Shown piece by piece: positions 50,507 to 59,101 of a stretch of DNA of 64,000 nucleotides (the stretch's first letter is position 1; each line of letters starts with the position of its first letter). The notes under the pieces are model-generated. The model was not told the origin of the DNA and did not search any database. It worked only from the letters and a program-made list of their open reading frames with translations. The position numbers and the translations under genes were made by a program. The stretch covers positions 17,523 to 81,522 of the forward strand of contig JBKQTE010000062.1 in assembly GCA_052143315.1 (NCBI GenBank), read 5' to 3'. The stretch is from DASZIT01 sp052143315 (lineage in GTDB: Bacteria > Actinomycetota > Acidimicrobiia > Acidimicrobiales > RAAP-2).

Positions 50507-50794
50507 TCAGCGGCGGGCCATCGCCACCCGGGTTCCCGGCCGGTTGAGGCGCACCCCCTCGGCCCGGAGCCGGCGGGCGTGCTCGTCCTCGTGGCCCGGC
50601 ACCAGGCGGCCGGAGGCGGTGACCACCCGCCACCAGGGCAGCGTGCCCCCCGATCCGGCCAAGGTGCTGCCGACCGCCCTGGCACCGCCGGGGAAGCCGG
50701 CCTCGGCGGCCACCTCCCCGTAGGTCAGCACCTCGCCGGACGGGATGGCCTCCACCACCGCGGCCACCGCATCGGCGAAGTCGGGGGCGCCCAC
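50507..50794 (-). CDS. Alkyltransferase-like protein (ATL), MGMT fold without active Cys
   Basis: 95 residues from GTG. VVEAIPSGEVLTYGEVAAEAG and RAVGSTLAGSGGTLPWWRVVTASGRL match the C-terminal domain of O6-alkylguanine transferases, but the PCHRV active-site motif reads PWWRV, so the alkyl-accepting Cys is replaced by Trp. ATL proteins bind alkylated guanine and hand it to nucleotide excision repair. It starts directly after the LLM gene stop, so both share one transcript. Confidence 0.88.
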   Translation of the reverse strand: MGAPDFADAVAAVVEAIPSGEVLTYGEVAAEAGFPGGARAVGSTLAGSGGTLPWWRVVTASGRLVPGHEDEHARRLRAEGVRLNRPGTRVAMARR

Positions 50795-51736
50795 CTACCC
50801 GCCCACCGCCCCGGTCAGCACGGCGCCGGCCAGCGCCATGGTGTCGGGGTCGTGGCTGTCGGCCAGGCGCACCACGAACCCGGCGGCGCCAGCGCCGGCC
50901 AGGGCGGCCAGGGCGTCGGCGACCCGGCCGACGTCGCCCACGACCGTGCCGGCGCCGACCGGTGCCAGCGCCTCCCCGAGGGACGCCAGCCGATCGCACG
51001 CCCGGGAGGCCGCCTCGGCGCTCGGTGCCACCGCCAGCGTGCCGCCCCACAGCACGGCGACCTCCCTACGGGGCCGGCCGACGGCGTCGCACCGGACACC
51101 CAGCGCCTGCACCGCCGCCTCGACGCGGTCAGGGGACCCGGTCACCACCAGGGCGTCGGCGTACCGGGCCACCGTGCCGAGGAGGTCAGCGCGGTCGGTC
51201 GCCACCACCAGGGGGACTCGGTGCCCGGCGGGTGGGCGCGGGAGGTTCGGCGCCTCCACGATGCGGTGGTACCGGCCGATGAAGGAGGGCGTCTCCTCGG
51301 TCAGGAGGGCCCGGCAGATCTGCAGCTCCTCCGCCAGCCGCTCGTCGGACGAAGTGTCGGTGTCCGTGCCCGCCCCGAGGGACAGGACGGCGCGCCCATG
51401 GGAGATCACATCGATCGCGGAGACCAGCTTGGCCACCATCGACGGGGCCCGCACCGTCCGACCGACCGGGTAGACGACCAGCGCCGCGGTGGTGGTTCGG
51501 GCGGCCAGGGCCCCGAGGAGCGTGTAGGGGGCGAACAACGCCCCGGGATCGGGGTGACCGTCGCCGTCGGGCGCCGGCCCGTCGTGCACCCATACCGAGT
51601 CGAAGCCGGTACCTTCGGCGGCCTGGGCGACGGCGGCCATCTGCTCGAAGGCGCCGGGGGGCGAGGAGTCGACCCGCGGATCGGGCAGCCGCAGACCCAG
51701 GCGGGGGACCTGCACACCGTCTCGCCCGTCGCCCAC
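50795..51736 (-). CDS. LLM-class flavin/F420-dependent oxidoreductase (third)
   Basis: 313 residues. FEQMAAVAQAAEGTGFDSVWVHDGP, split here, AALVVYPVGRTVRAPSMVAKL and GRAVLSLGAGTDTDTSS are typical barrel motifs. It belongs to the same broad family as the genes at 22.7 and 24.2 kb but is not their close copy. The ATL gene begins immediately downstream. Substrate unknown. Confidence 0.85.
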   Translation of the reverse strand: MGDGRDGVQVPRLGLRLPDPRVDSSPPGAFEQMAAVAQAAEGTGFDSVWVHDGPAPDGDGHPDPGALFAPYTLLGALAARTTTAALVVYPVGRTVRAPSMVAKLVSAIDVISHGRAVLSLGAGTDTDTSSDERLAEELQICRALLTEETPSFIGRYHRIVEAPNLPRPPAGHRVPLVVATDRADLLGTVARYADALVVTGSPDRVEAAVQALGVRCDAVGRPRREVAVLWGGTLAVAPSAEAASRACDRLASLGEALAPVGAGTVVGDVGRVADALAALAGAGAAGFVVRLADSHDPDTMALAGAVLTGAVGG

Positions 51737-51865
51737 CGGGCCAGGGTACCCGTCGGCACCGGGCGGGTGCTGCCTGAGGGGCCGGTCGCCGCGCTACCGT
51801 TTCGGGGGAGAGGGAGGCGCGAGCCGCGACGCACCGGTGCCCGCGCCCAGGGGACGGGGGTGCTC

Positions 51866-52501
51866 ATGGACAGCGATCAGACCGTTGGCGGTCGGCCGGA
51901 GATACCCGGCTGGCGAACCCGCCGGTTCCCCGAGGGGACGACCACGGAGTCGGGGTTCTCGATGATAGCGACGGCGGCCAGCCTGATCATCGGCGCCCTG
52001 CTGCTGGCTTTCGCCCTCACCTCCATGCTCAAGTCCGGGGGCGGCTCCAACGCCAGCCTGACGAACGCCCCGGGGGTCGGCATGGCCGACGACCTTTCGG
52101 CGCAGCAGGCCCTGACCACCTCGCTGACCGCCGCCGGCAGCGCAGCGGCAGCCGCCGGCGGCTACAGCGGGGTCACCGGCGAGGCCCTGTCCGCCTCGAA
52201 TCCGTCGATCACCTACACGGACGGCGCCTCCACCGGCTCCTCGACGGTCAGCGTCGCCACGTCCGCCGGCACCGGAGCGGGCGGGGAGCTGTCCGGAGCG
52301 GGCGGGGGACTGACGCTGGCCGTTCGTTCGTCCAGCGGGAACTGCTGGCTGGTGTGGGACGGCGGCGGCGCCACCTGGTACGGCGAGCAGACCGACCTTC
52401 CATCGTGCACGGCGCCGGCGTTGGGCACCGCCCCGACGGCGAGCCCGGTGTCGTCGACCACCATCGGCTGGCGACTCGGAGCCTTCCCCAGCAACGCCTG
52501 A
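51866..52501 (+). CDS. Type IV pilin-like protein
   Basis: 211 residues. A polar leader ends TTTESGFSMIATAASLIIGALLLAFALTSML, split here, i.e. a short basic/polar pre-sequence, Gly, then Phe and one long hydrophobic helix, the layout of class III/type IV prepilins cleaved after Gly (about residue 31). The usual Glu at +5 is Ala. The rest is a Ser/Gly/Ala-rich globular domain with two Cys (NCWLVWDGG and LPSCTAP) that could form a disulfide. Probable minor pilin or pseudopilin. No other pilus gene is adjacent; it converges on dprA. Confidence 0.6.
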   Translation: MDSDQTVGGRPEIPGWRTRRFPEGTTTESGFSMIATAASLIIGALLLAFALTSMLKSGGGSNASLTNAPGVGMADDLSAQQALTTSLTAAGSAAAAAGGYSGVTGEALSASNPSITYTDGASTGSSTVSVATSAGTGAGGELSGAGGGLTLAVRSSSGNCWLVWDGGGATWYGEQTDLPSCTAPALGTAPTASPVSSTTIGWRLGAFPSNA

Positions 52502-52522
52502 CCCCCGGCCCCACCAGGCGCC

Positions 52523-53716
52523 CTACCGCCTCGACCACCAGCCGGCGCCGGACCGGAGCCTGCCCTCCGCCACCAGCCGGTGACAGGCGTCGACCGCCTC
52601 CGGGATGGCGAGCGCGGTGCGCAGCAGGATGGTCTCGAACGATGTCGGGACGTCCTCCACCGCCTCGAGCACCGCCCGCTCCGGGCTGCCCTCCGGAAGG
52701 TCGGCCCGCTCGGCGTGGCCACGGTTCGCATCTGGGCGTCTCCGTCCGTCGTCGCCTGGGCGATGGCGGTCGCGGCCTCGGGCCGCCACCAGGCTGGCCG
52801 CCTCGACCGCCGGGGCCGGCGGACGCCGCCCCGTCCGGGCCAGCGAGACGGCCACCAACACGTCGGCGGCGTCCCGGACCGGGGTGCACCCGTCGACCAG
52901 GAGCCCGTTGGTCCCCTCCGAGGCACGGCTCTGCACCGAGCCGGGTACGGCGCACACCGGGATACCCCGGCGGGCCGCCGCCTCGGCGGTGATGAGGGCA
53001 CCGCCGTGGTGGTGGCACTCGACCACCACCACCACGTCCACCAGGGCGGCGATGATCCGGTTTCGGGCCGGGAACACCCGTGGGAGGGGCGCGGTGCCGA
53101 GGGGCGACTCCGACAGCACCACCCCGTCGGACGCCACCTGCTCCCACAGGGCCCGGTTCGACGCCGGGTAGACGACGTCGACGCCGGTGCCCACCACCGC
53201 CACCGGGCGGCCCGGGTCGTCAGCGGAAGCGCGGACCGCCCCGGCGTGGGCCGCCCCGTCGATCCCCCGGGCCAGTCCCGAGACCACCACCACGCCGTCG
53301 GCGGCCAGCTGGCGCCCGAGCTCCGAGGCGACCTTCCGCCCGTAGGGGGTGGCCGACCGGGTGCCGACGATGGCCACCCGGCGCCGGTCTTCCAGCACGG
53401 CGGTGTCACCCCGGGCGAAGAGCACCGCCGGTGCGCCCGGATCGCCGGCCAGCGGGGTGGGGTAGCCCGGGCCGCCCGGCATCAGGATGGCCACCCCGGC
53501 CCGGGCGTACTCCTCCCCCACCTCTATCGGGTCGGTGCGGCGGGCCGACGCGGCGAACCCCCGGTCGTCCTCCACGCGGTGGGGGCCTTCGACCAGACGG
53601 GCCCACGTCTCGGACGGGTCCCCGTCCGCCAGCAGCCTGGCCAGCCGGACCGGCGTCATCCCCGGCAGGCCGGCCAGGGCGGCGGCGTGGGCCGGCCCGG
53701 GACCGGTCCCGCTCAC
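52523..53716 (-). CDS. dprA: DNA-processing protein DprA
   Basis: 397 residues from GTG 53716, overlapping the comM stop (GTGA). A SAM-like helical N-terminus is followed by the Rossmann core: VAIVGTRSATPYGR, VVSGLARGIDGAAH, VAVVGTGVDVVYPASNRALWE and FPARNRIIAALVDVVVVVE. A C-terminal winged-helix region lies after about residue 320 (SPERAVLEAVEDVPTSFETIL). DprA loads RecA on incoming single-stranded DNA during transformation. The winged helix is joined by a charged, low-complexity linker. Confidence 0.92.
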   Translation of the reverse strand: MSGTGPGPAHAAALAGLPGMTPVRLARLLADGDPSETWARLVEGPHRVEDDRGFAASARRTDPIEVGEEYARAGVAILMPGGPGYPTPLAGDPGAPAVLFARGDTAVLEDRRRVAIVGTRSATPYGRKVASELGRQLAADGVVVVSGLARGIDGAAHAGAVRASADDPGRPVAVVGTGVDVVYPASNRALWEQVASDGVVLSESPLGTAPLPRVFPARNRIIAALVDVVVVVECHHHGGALITAEAAARRGIPVCAVPGSVQSRASEGTNGLLVDGCTPVRDAADVLVAVSLARTGRRPPAPAVEAASLVAARGRDRHRPGDDGRRRPDANRGHAERADLPEGSPERAVLEAVEDVPTSFETILLRTALAIPEAVDACHRLVAEGRLRSGAGWWSRR

Positions 53717-55251
53717 CGGGGCCCCTCCCCCAACAGCAGCCGGCGCTGGCAGCGGAGCAGTAGTGCCTCGCGCACATGGCTCGCCTCGATGGCGGCTCCC
53801 CCGCCGTCTAGATCGGCCACCGTCCGGGCGATCCGGTGGACGCGGTGGAGCCCGCGGGCGGTGAGCGCCCCCGACCGCATCTCCAGCTCGAGCTCGGTGG
53901 CCGCCTCGTCGGTCATGGGCACCGTACGCCCGAGCGCCGGACCGGACAGCGCGGCGTTGGACGGCACCCGACGTTCGGTCGCCAGTCGGCGGGCGGCCGC
54001 CACCCGGGCCGCCACCGTGGCCGTGGTCTCGCCCGGCGGGCCTCCGATCAGGTCGTCGACGTCGGGACGGTCCACCCGGACGGCGATGTCGAACCGGTCG
54101 AGCAGGGGGGCGGACAGCCGGTGGGCGTACCGCTCCCTGGCCGACTCGCGGCACCGGCAGCGGCCGGGCGGCCCTCCCTCGCCGCAGGGGCAGGGGTTCA
54201 TGGCTCCCACCAGCACGAACCTGGCCGGGAAGGTGGCCGAGCCCCCGGCCCGGCTGACCCTGACCTGGCCCTCCTCGAGCGGCTGGCGGAGGGCATCGAG
54301 CACCACGGTCGGGAACTCGCCCATCTCGTCGAGGAAGAGGACTCCGCCATGGGCCAGGCTGATCTCGCCCGGTCGCATCCGGGTGGTGCCGCCCCCGATC
54401 ATCGACACCGCCGACGCACCGTGATGGGGGGCGCGGAACGGTGGCCGGCAGGGCAGCCCGCTGGGGGTGAGCGGCACCCCGGCGGCCGAGTGCACCCGGG
54501 CCGCCTCGAGGGCGGTCGCCCTCGACAAGGGGGGCAGCAGGTCCGCCATCCGGTTGGCCAGCATGGTCTTCCCCGAACCCGGGGGACCGACCAACAGGAG
54601 GTGGTGGCCGCCGGCGGCAGCCACCTCCAACGCCCGCCTGGCCAGGCGCTGGCCCCGGATCTCCGACAGGTCGGGGCCGCCCCCGGGGGCCGCGCCAGAA
54701 GCCGGGAGGCCACCGGTCACCGGCGGCGGGGCCGGCTCGGTCCACGGGTGCCGGCCGGCCAGACAGTCGACCAGCTGTCGGAGGTTGCCGGCCGACCGGA
54801 CCCGGCCGTCGCGGCACAACGCCGCCTCTCCGGCGCTGACCTCCGGGACGACCAGTGTGCGGTGGCGGAGCGCCTCGGCCAGCACCAGGGTGCCTGCCAG
54901 CCCCCGCAGGGACCCGTCGAGTCCCAGCTCGCCGATGAAGGCCATCCCGTCCACCGCCTCGGGAGCCAACTCCCCCGAGGCGACCAGGACGCCCACCGCG
55001 ATGGGGAGGTCGAGGCCGGCTCCCCCCTTGCGCACTCCGGAGGGGGCCAGGTTGACCGTCACTCGGCGGAGCGGCCACGGGAGCCCGCTCGAGAGGAGCG
55101 CGGCGCGGACCCGGTCGCGCGACTCGCGCACGGCGGCGTCGGGGAGACCGACGACGGTGAACCCGGGGAGCCCGTTGGACACGTGGACCTCGACGGAGAC
55201 CAGCTTCCCGTCGACCCCGATGAGAACGGCGGAGGGAATGGCGGCGATCAT
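53713..55251 (-). CDS. comM: ComM/YifB Mg-chelatase-like AAA+ ATPase
   Basis: 512 residues from ATG 55251, with AAAGGAGG upstream. The N-terminal LonC-like domain (AVLIGVDGKLVSVEVHVSNGLPGFT, split here) precedes the AAA+ module with Walker A VGPPGSGKTML and Walker B GGVLFLDEMGEF. The Cys cluster MNPCPCGEGG...CRCRE is characteristic. ComM is a helicase that promotes branch migration in natural transformation; in many bacteria it is conserved even without known competence. The next gene is dprA. Confidence 0.94.
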   Translation of the reverse strand: MIAAIPSAVLIGVDGKLVSVEVHVSNGLPGFTVVGLPDAAVRESRDRVRAALLSSGLPWPLRRVTVNLAPSGVRKGGAGLDLPIAVGVLVASGELAPEAVDGMAFIGELGLDGSLRGLAGTLVLAEALRHRTLVVPEVSAGEAALCRDGRVRSAGNLRQLVDCLAGRHPWTEPAPPPVTGGLPASGAAPGGGPDLSEIRGQRLARRALEVAAAGGHHLLLVGPPGSGKTMLANRMADLLPPLSRATALEAARVHSAAGVPLTPSGLPCRPPFRAPHHGASAVSMIGGGTTRMRPGEISLAHGGVLFLDEMGEFPTVVLDALRQPLEEGQVRVSRAGGSATFPARFVLVGAMNPCPCGEGGPPGRCRCRESARERYAHRLSAPLLDRFDIAVRVDRPDVDDLIGGPPGETTATVAARVAAARRLATERRVPSNAALSGPALGRTVPMTDEAATELELEMRSGALTARGLHRVHRIARTVADLDGGGAAIEASHVREALLLRCQRRLLLGEGPR

Positions 55252-55401
55252 GTCGCCTCCTTTGGGCACAGCCCGGGGAGCGAGCACCGCTCACGGCACC
55301 CCGTCCGGGACCTCACGACGGAGTCGCGTCCCCTGCCCGGGGTCACCACTCGATACTGCCTGACCCTACGCCCGGGGTGTCACACCCGCATTGGTCAGGG
55401 G

Positions 55402-56196
55402 TCAGCGACCCTCGAAGTGGGGCTCGCGCTTCTCGATGAAGGCGGCGATCGCCTCCAGGGTGTCCTTGGTCCCGAAGTTCATGGCCTGGGAGCGGGCCTC
55501 GTCCTCCAGCGCCTGGTCCATCGAGACAGCCAGCGAGTTGTTCAGCATCGTCTTGGTCAACGACAGCGCCAGCGGAGGGCCGGCGGCCAGACGGGCGGAC
55601 CAGTCGTCCACGAAGGCGTCCAGCTCGGCGGCCGGCACCACCCGGTTCACCACCCCGAACTCCTTGGCCTCCTCGGCGGAGATGATGTCGGCGAAGAAGG
55701 CCAGCTCCTTGGCGCGGTGGAGGCCGATGAAGCGGGGCAGCAGCCAGGTCGACCCGAAGTCCACCGACAGCCCGCGCCGGGAGAAGATCTGCGAGAACCG
55801 GGCGGTGTCGGACGCCACCACCAGGTCGCACCCGAGGGCCAGGCTCATCCCCGCACCGGCGGCCACGCCGCCGACCTTGGCGATGGTCGGCTTGGGGAGG
55901 CGGTGGAGCCGGAGGGCCACGTCGCCCAGGGCCCGCATCTGCACCAGGTACGGGTCGCCGGGGCGGCCGGCGACGTTGTTGCCCTCGCCGAGGTCGGCGC
56001 CGGAGCAGAAGGCGTCGCCGGCGCCGGTGAGCACCAGCACCCGGGCGGTGCGGTCGGTGGCCACGTCGTCGAAGGTCTGGAGCAGCTCGCGCCACATGGT
56101 GCCGTTGGCGGCGTTCTTCCGGGCGGGCCGGTTCATGGTCACGGTGACCACGCCCTCGTTCCGCTCCACCGTGAGTGTCTCGAGCGCAGCAGTCAT
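55402..56196 (-). CDS. Enoyl-CoA hydratase/isomerase family protein
   Basis: 264 residues. RPARKNAANGTMWREL, VLTGAGDAFCSGADLGE and GVAAGAGMSLALGCDLVVAS make the crotonase oxyanion hole; the catalytic region LSVDFGSTWLLPRFIG has Asp at the position used by PaaG-type isomerases rather than two Glu. It acts in fatty acid or aromatic acid breakdown. It stands between yraN and comM, an unusual place in this block, 35 bp from yraN and about 150 bp before comM. Confidence 0.88.
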   Translation of the reverse strand: MTAALETLTVERNEGVVTVTMNRPARKNAANGTMWRELLQTFDDVATDRTARVLVLTGAGDAFCSGADLGEGNNVAGRPGDPYLVQMRALGDVALRLHRLPKPTIAKVGGVAAGAGMSLALGCDLVVASDTARFSQIFSRRGLSVDFGSTWLLPRFIGLHRAKELAFFADIISAEEAKEFGVVNRVVPAAELDAFVDDWSARLAAGPPLALSLTKTMLNNSLAVSMDQALEDEARSQAMNFGTKDTLEAIAAFIEKREPHFEGR

Positions 56197-56231
56197 GGTG
56201 GGCAGCCTACGGGACGGGCCCCGACCCGCCC

Positions 56232-56591
56232 TCAGAAGGCGTCCTCGATGACCTCGACCTCACCGCCGGTGATCGACACCACGTCGAAGCGGACCTCGAC
56301 CACGTCGCGGCCCGACGACGGGGTCAGCTCCGAGAGCCAACGGGTGGCCAGCCGCCGGAGACGCCGCTGCTTGGGGACCAGCACCGCCTCGGCGCCGGTA
56401 CCGAAGCGGTCGCCGGTACGGGTCTTGACCTCGCAGAAGGCCACGGTGCGGCCGTGACGGACGATGAGGTCGACCTCCCCTTCGCGCCGTCGCCAGTTCC
56501 GCTCGAGGATCTCGTAGCCATGCTCCTCGTACCAGGCCTGGGCCGCCGACTCGCCCTCGGTCCCGAGCGCCCGTCGACGGTCGGCCGTCAC
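56232..56591 (-). CDS. yraN: YraN (UPF0102) endonuclease-like protein
   Basis: 119 residues overlapping the DUF2469 stop by 4 bp. RRALGTEGESAAQAWYEEHGYEILERNW, split here, and GEVDLIVRHGRTVAFCEVKTRTGDRFG carry the PD-(D/E)XK core (Glu-Val-Asp and Glu-Val-Lys). Predicted Holliday-junction-resolvase-like fold; function still unproven in most bacteria. Conserved in this genomic block across actinobacteria. Confidence 0.9.
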   Translation of the reverse strand: MTADRRRALGTEGESAAQAWYEEHGYEILERNWRRREGEVDLIVRHGRTVAFCEVKTRTGDRFGTGAEAVLVPKQRRLRRLATRWLSELTPSSGRDVVEVRFDVVSITGGEVEVIEDAF

Positions 56592-56881
56592 AGCTCCTTC
56601 TCGGGCAGCCGTTCGATGTTGACGTCACGGAAGGTCAGGATGCGCACCGAGGGTACGAACCGGGCCGGCCGGTACATGTCCCACACCCAGGCATCGTTGA
56701 GCACCACCTCGACACAGGCGGGGGTGGTGCCCTCCCGCACCGACACCTCCACCCTGTTGGCCAGGTAGAAGCGGCGCTCGGTCTCGACCACGTACCCGAA
56801 CATGGGCAGCACCGCCCGGTACTCCTGGATGAGCGCCAGCTCGATCTCCGACTCGTAGCGCTCGAGATCCTCTTCGCTCAC
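56588..56881 (-). CDS. DUF2469 domain protein
   Basis: 97 residues from GTG 56881. SEEDLERYESEIELALIQEYRAV, split here, then VVETERRFYLANRVEV and VVLNDAWVWDMYRPARFVPSVRIL match the DUF2469 family, which is nearly limited to actinobacteria and always sits before yraN. Function unknown, soluble. The frame is open far upstream but that part overlaps only noncoding sequence and is not conserved-looking. Confidence 0.9.
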   Translation of the reverse strand: MSEEDLERYESEIELALIQEYRAVLPMFGYVVETERRFYLANRVEVSVREGTTPACVEVVLNDAWVWDMYRPARFVPSVRILTFRDVNIERLPEKEL

Positions 56882-56948
56882 GATACGGCCTCGGGCACGG
56901 TCCGGTGCCCCGTCGGTGGGGGGGCGAGGCGACGACCAACGGTGCCGG

Positions 56949-57302
56949 TCAATTGCGGGCGGTGCGCCGCTCTTTGATCTTCGCAGCCTTGCCGTGGCGA
57001 TCGCGCAGGTAGTACAGCTTGGCCCGGCGGACGTCACCGAGCGAGACGACCTCCGTCTTGGCGATGATCGGCGAGTGGACCGGGAAGGTGCGCTCGACTC
57101 CCACGCCGAAGCTGACCTTGCGGACGGTGAACGTCTCGCGCACGCCGGTGCCCTGGCGGCGCACCACGGCCCCCTGGAACACCTGCACACGCTGGCGGTT
57201 GCCCTCGACCACCCGGACGTGCACCTTGACGGTGTCCCCCGGACGGAAGTCGGGGACGTCGTCGCGCAAGCTGTCTCGGTCGATGATGTCGGTCGGGTTC
57301 AT
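56949..57302 (-). CDS. rplS: 50S ribosomal protein L19
   Basis: 117 residues from ATG 57302; GTG 57314 would add four residues. FRPGDTVKVHVRVVEGNRQRVQVFQG, split here, GTGVRETFTVRKVSFGVGVERTFPVHSP and the basic tail KIKERRTARN are the L19 hallmarks. It sits at the 30S-50S interface. About 130 bp lie between it and trmD. In many actinobacteria lepB and rnhB follow, but here DUF2469 comes next. Confidence 0.96.
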   Translation of the reverse strand: MNPTDIIDRDSLRDDVPDFRPGDTVKVHVRVVEGNRQRVQVFQGAVVRRQGTGVRETFTVRKVSFGVGVERTFPVHSPIIAKTEVVSLGDVRRAKLYYLRDRHGKAAKIKERRTARN

Positions 57303-57429
57303 GGGACGCGTCACTCCACAGGTCGTTCGAGGTCTCCACCCGCCGGGTACCCGCTCGTCGACCGGCCGTCAGGCCGTCCGTACCGCTCGGGCCTCCACTC
57401 GAAGAACGGCATGCCGGACCCGACGAGGC

Positions 57430-58197
57430 TCACCAATCGTAGCCGTGATCGCGCAGCAGGCGCACCTCGCCGATCTCCAGCACCAGGGCGAGCTCCTCGT
57501 CGGTCAGCCCGCCCCGGTCGCTGATGAGGTCGGGACGCTGCCGCAAGGTCCTGGCCAGGGCCTGGGCCCGGCGCCACCGGGTCACCCGACCGTGGTCGCC
57601 GGACCGCAGCACGTCGGGCACGTCCCACTTCCGGAAGGTGGCCGGCCTGGTGAACTGGGGGTACTCGAGGAGCCCGTCCGAGAAGCTCTCGTCGCCGGCA
57701 GACGCCTCGTTGCCCAGCACCCCGGGCAGCAGCCGGGCCACCGCCTCCACCACCACCAGGGCGGCGAGCTCCCCGCCGGCCAGCACGAAGTCACCGATCG
57801 ACAGCTCGCCGTCGACCAGGTGGTCGGTCACCCGCTGGTCGACCCCTTCGTACCGTCCGCACAGGAGGGAGAACCCGGCGGGCAGACCGGCCAGCTCGGC
57901 CGCCACCTTCTGGTCGAACCGGCGACCCGACGGGGACAGCAGGTAGAGGGGACGAGGCATGCCCCCCTCGGCCTCGACGGCCTCCACCGCGCCGAAGACC
58001 GGGGCCGGCGCCAGCACCATGCCGGCACCACCTCCGAAGGGGGCGTCGTCCACCGAGCGGTGCGGGTCGGTGGAGGCGGCGCGGATGTCGTGGGCACGGA
58101 GGTCGAGCCGGCCGCTGTCCCGGGCCCGTCCCAAGATGGAGGAGGCGCCGTAGTGGTCGATGACCTCGGGGAAGATGGTGAACACGTCGACTCGCAC
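57430..58197 (-). CDS. trmD: tRNA (guanine37-N1)-methyltransferase TrmD
   Basis: 255 residues. MRVDVFTIFPEVIDHYGASSILGRA, split here, DDAPFGGGAGMVLAPAP, LCGRYEGVDQRVTDHLVDGELSIGDF, split here, and FVLAGGELAALV are the SPOUT trefoil-knot motifs, with the catalytic Asp in SIGDFVL. It methylates G37 of tRNAs reading CNN codons and prevents frameshifts. Starts 11 bp after the rimM stop. Confidence 0.96.
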   Translation of the reverse strand: MRVDVFTIFPEVIDHYGASSILGRARDSGRLDLRAHDIRAASTDPHRSVDDAPFGGGAGMVLAPAPVFGAVEAVEAEGGMPRPLYLLSPSGRRFDQKVAAELAGLPAGFSLLCGRYEGVDQRVTDHLVDGELSIGDFVLAGGELAALVVVEAVARLLPGVLGNEASAGDESFSDGLLEYPQFTRPATFRKWDVPDVLRSGDHGRVTRWRRAQALARTLRQRPDLISDRGGLTDEELALVLEIGEVRLLRDHGYDW

Positions 58198-58208
58198 CCG
58201 GACTCCGA

Positions 58209-58709
58209 TCAGGCCAGGTCGAAGAGGCCGTCGGGCACGTCGACGGTCACCCGGACCCCCGGGTCGAGGCCGACCACGAACCGGAGCGGCACCAGCGCCC
58301 CTCCGGCCAGCACCAGCAGGTCACTGGCCGGGTTGGCCTGGACGCCTTCCACCACACCGAGCTCGGCCCCGGAGGGGTCGACCACCACCGCGCCCACCAT
58401 GTCGTGGACCCAGAGGGCGTCGGGATCATCGATGGGCGGTGCGAACAGGACGGTGTCCCGGAGGGCGTCGGCCTCCTCGATGCTGTTGACACCCTCGAGG
58501 GTCACGATGAACCGCCCCTGGTGCGGCGAGGACCGGTCCACCAGGAACTCCCGGCCCGAGGCGTCGGAGAGCCGGGAACCCACCGCCACCCGCTCGTGAC
58601 GGTTGGTGGTGAGCACCACGATCACGTCGCCGCGCAGTCCGTGGGGCTTGACGATCCGCCCGACCTCGAGCATGGGAGCGGTGCCGGAACCGTCGGTCCG
58701 TTCAGCCAC
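58209..58709 (-). CDS. rimM: 16S rRNA processing protein RimM
   Basis: 166 residues. LEVGRIVKPHGLRGDVIVVLTTN, split here, is the typical N-terminal barrel; ALWVHDMVGAVVVDPSGAELGVVEGVQ begins the PRC domain and DLLVLAGGALVPLRFV follows. It helps 30S subunit maturation around S19. Order rimM-trmD-rplS is the standard one. About 57 bp separate it from khpA. Confidence 0.95.
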   Translation of the reverse strand: MAERTDGSGTAPMLEVGRIVKPHGLRGDVIVVLTTNRHERVAVGSRLSDASGREFLVDRSSPHQGRFIVTLEGVNSIEEADALRDTVLFAPPIDDPDALWVHDMVGAVVVDPSGAELGVVEGVQANPASDLLVLAGGALVPLRFVVGLDPGVRVTVDVPDGLFDLA

Positions 58710-58765
58710 CGGTGCCCCCGATGGGACCGGGAGCAGCGGGCACGAAGGGCACCGCCGCTACCGGG

Positions 58766-59101
58766 TCAATCGTCGACGATGTCGACGTTGGTCTGCACTC
58801 CGTCGCGGGCGCCGGCGGCGGCCACCACGGTGCGGATGGCCTGCGCCACCCGGCCCCGGCGGCCGATGACCCTTCCCATGTCGTCAGGCGCCACGTGGAT
58901 CCGGAAGCGCACCGCGCCGTTTCGCTCCTCGGTGTTGATGATGACGGCTTCGGGCTCGGCGGCGATCGAGTGGACCAGGTAGGTCACCACCGCCAGGGGG
59001 GTGCCGCCGGAGATCCGATTGCCCTCGTCGTCGTCCTGACCATCCTCGTCGTCGATGGTGTTCACGTCGTCGGCGGAGTCCACCGCCGCCTCGTCGCTCA
59101 C
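58766..59101 (-). CDS. khpA: KH-domain RNA-binding protein KhpA, with acidic N-terminal extension
   Basis: 111 residues from GTG 59101, overlapping the rpsP stop (GTGA). The KH domain has VTYLVHSIAAEPEAV and VAPDDMGRVIGRRGRVAQAIRTVV with the GRxGR loop. The first roughly 30 residues are acidic (SADDVNTIDDEDGQDDDEG) and are not part of the usual 75-80 residue protein. KhpA with KhpB binds RNA and influences cell division and translation. Confidence 0.92.
   Translation of the reverse strand: MSDEAAVDSADDVNTIDDEDGQDDDEGNRISGGTPLAVVTYLVHSIAAEPEAVIINTEERNGAVRFRIHVAPDDMGRVIGRRGRVAQAIRTVVAAAGARDGVQTNVDIVDD

Noticed and set aside
53836..56457. Plus-strand frame of about 870 codons across comM and the enoyl-CoA hydratase
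   Set aside because: Low-complexity shadow; the opposite strand contains intact comM, hydratase and yraN.
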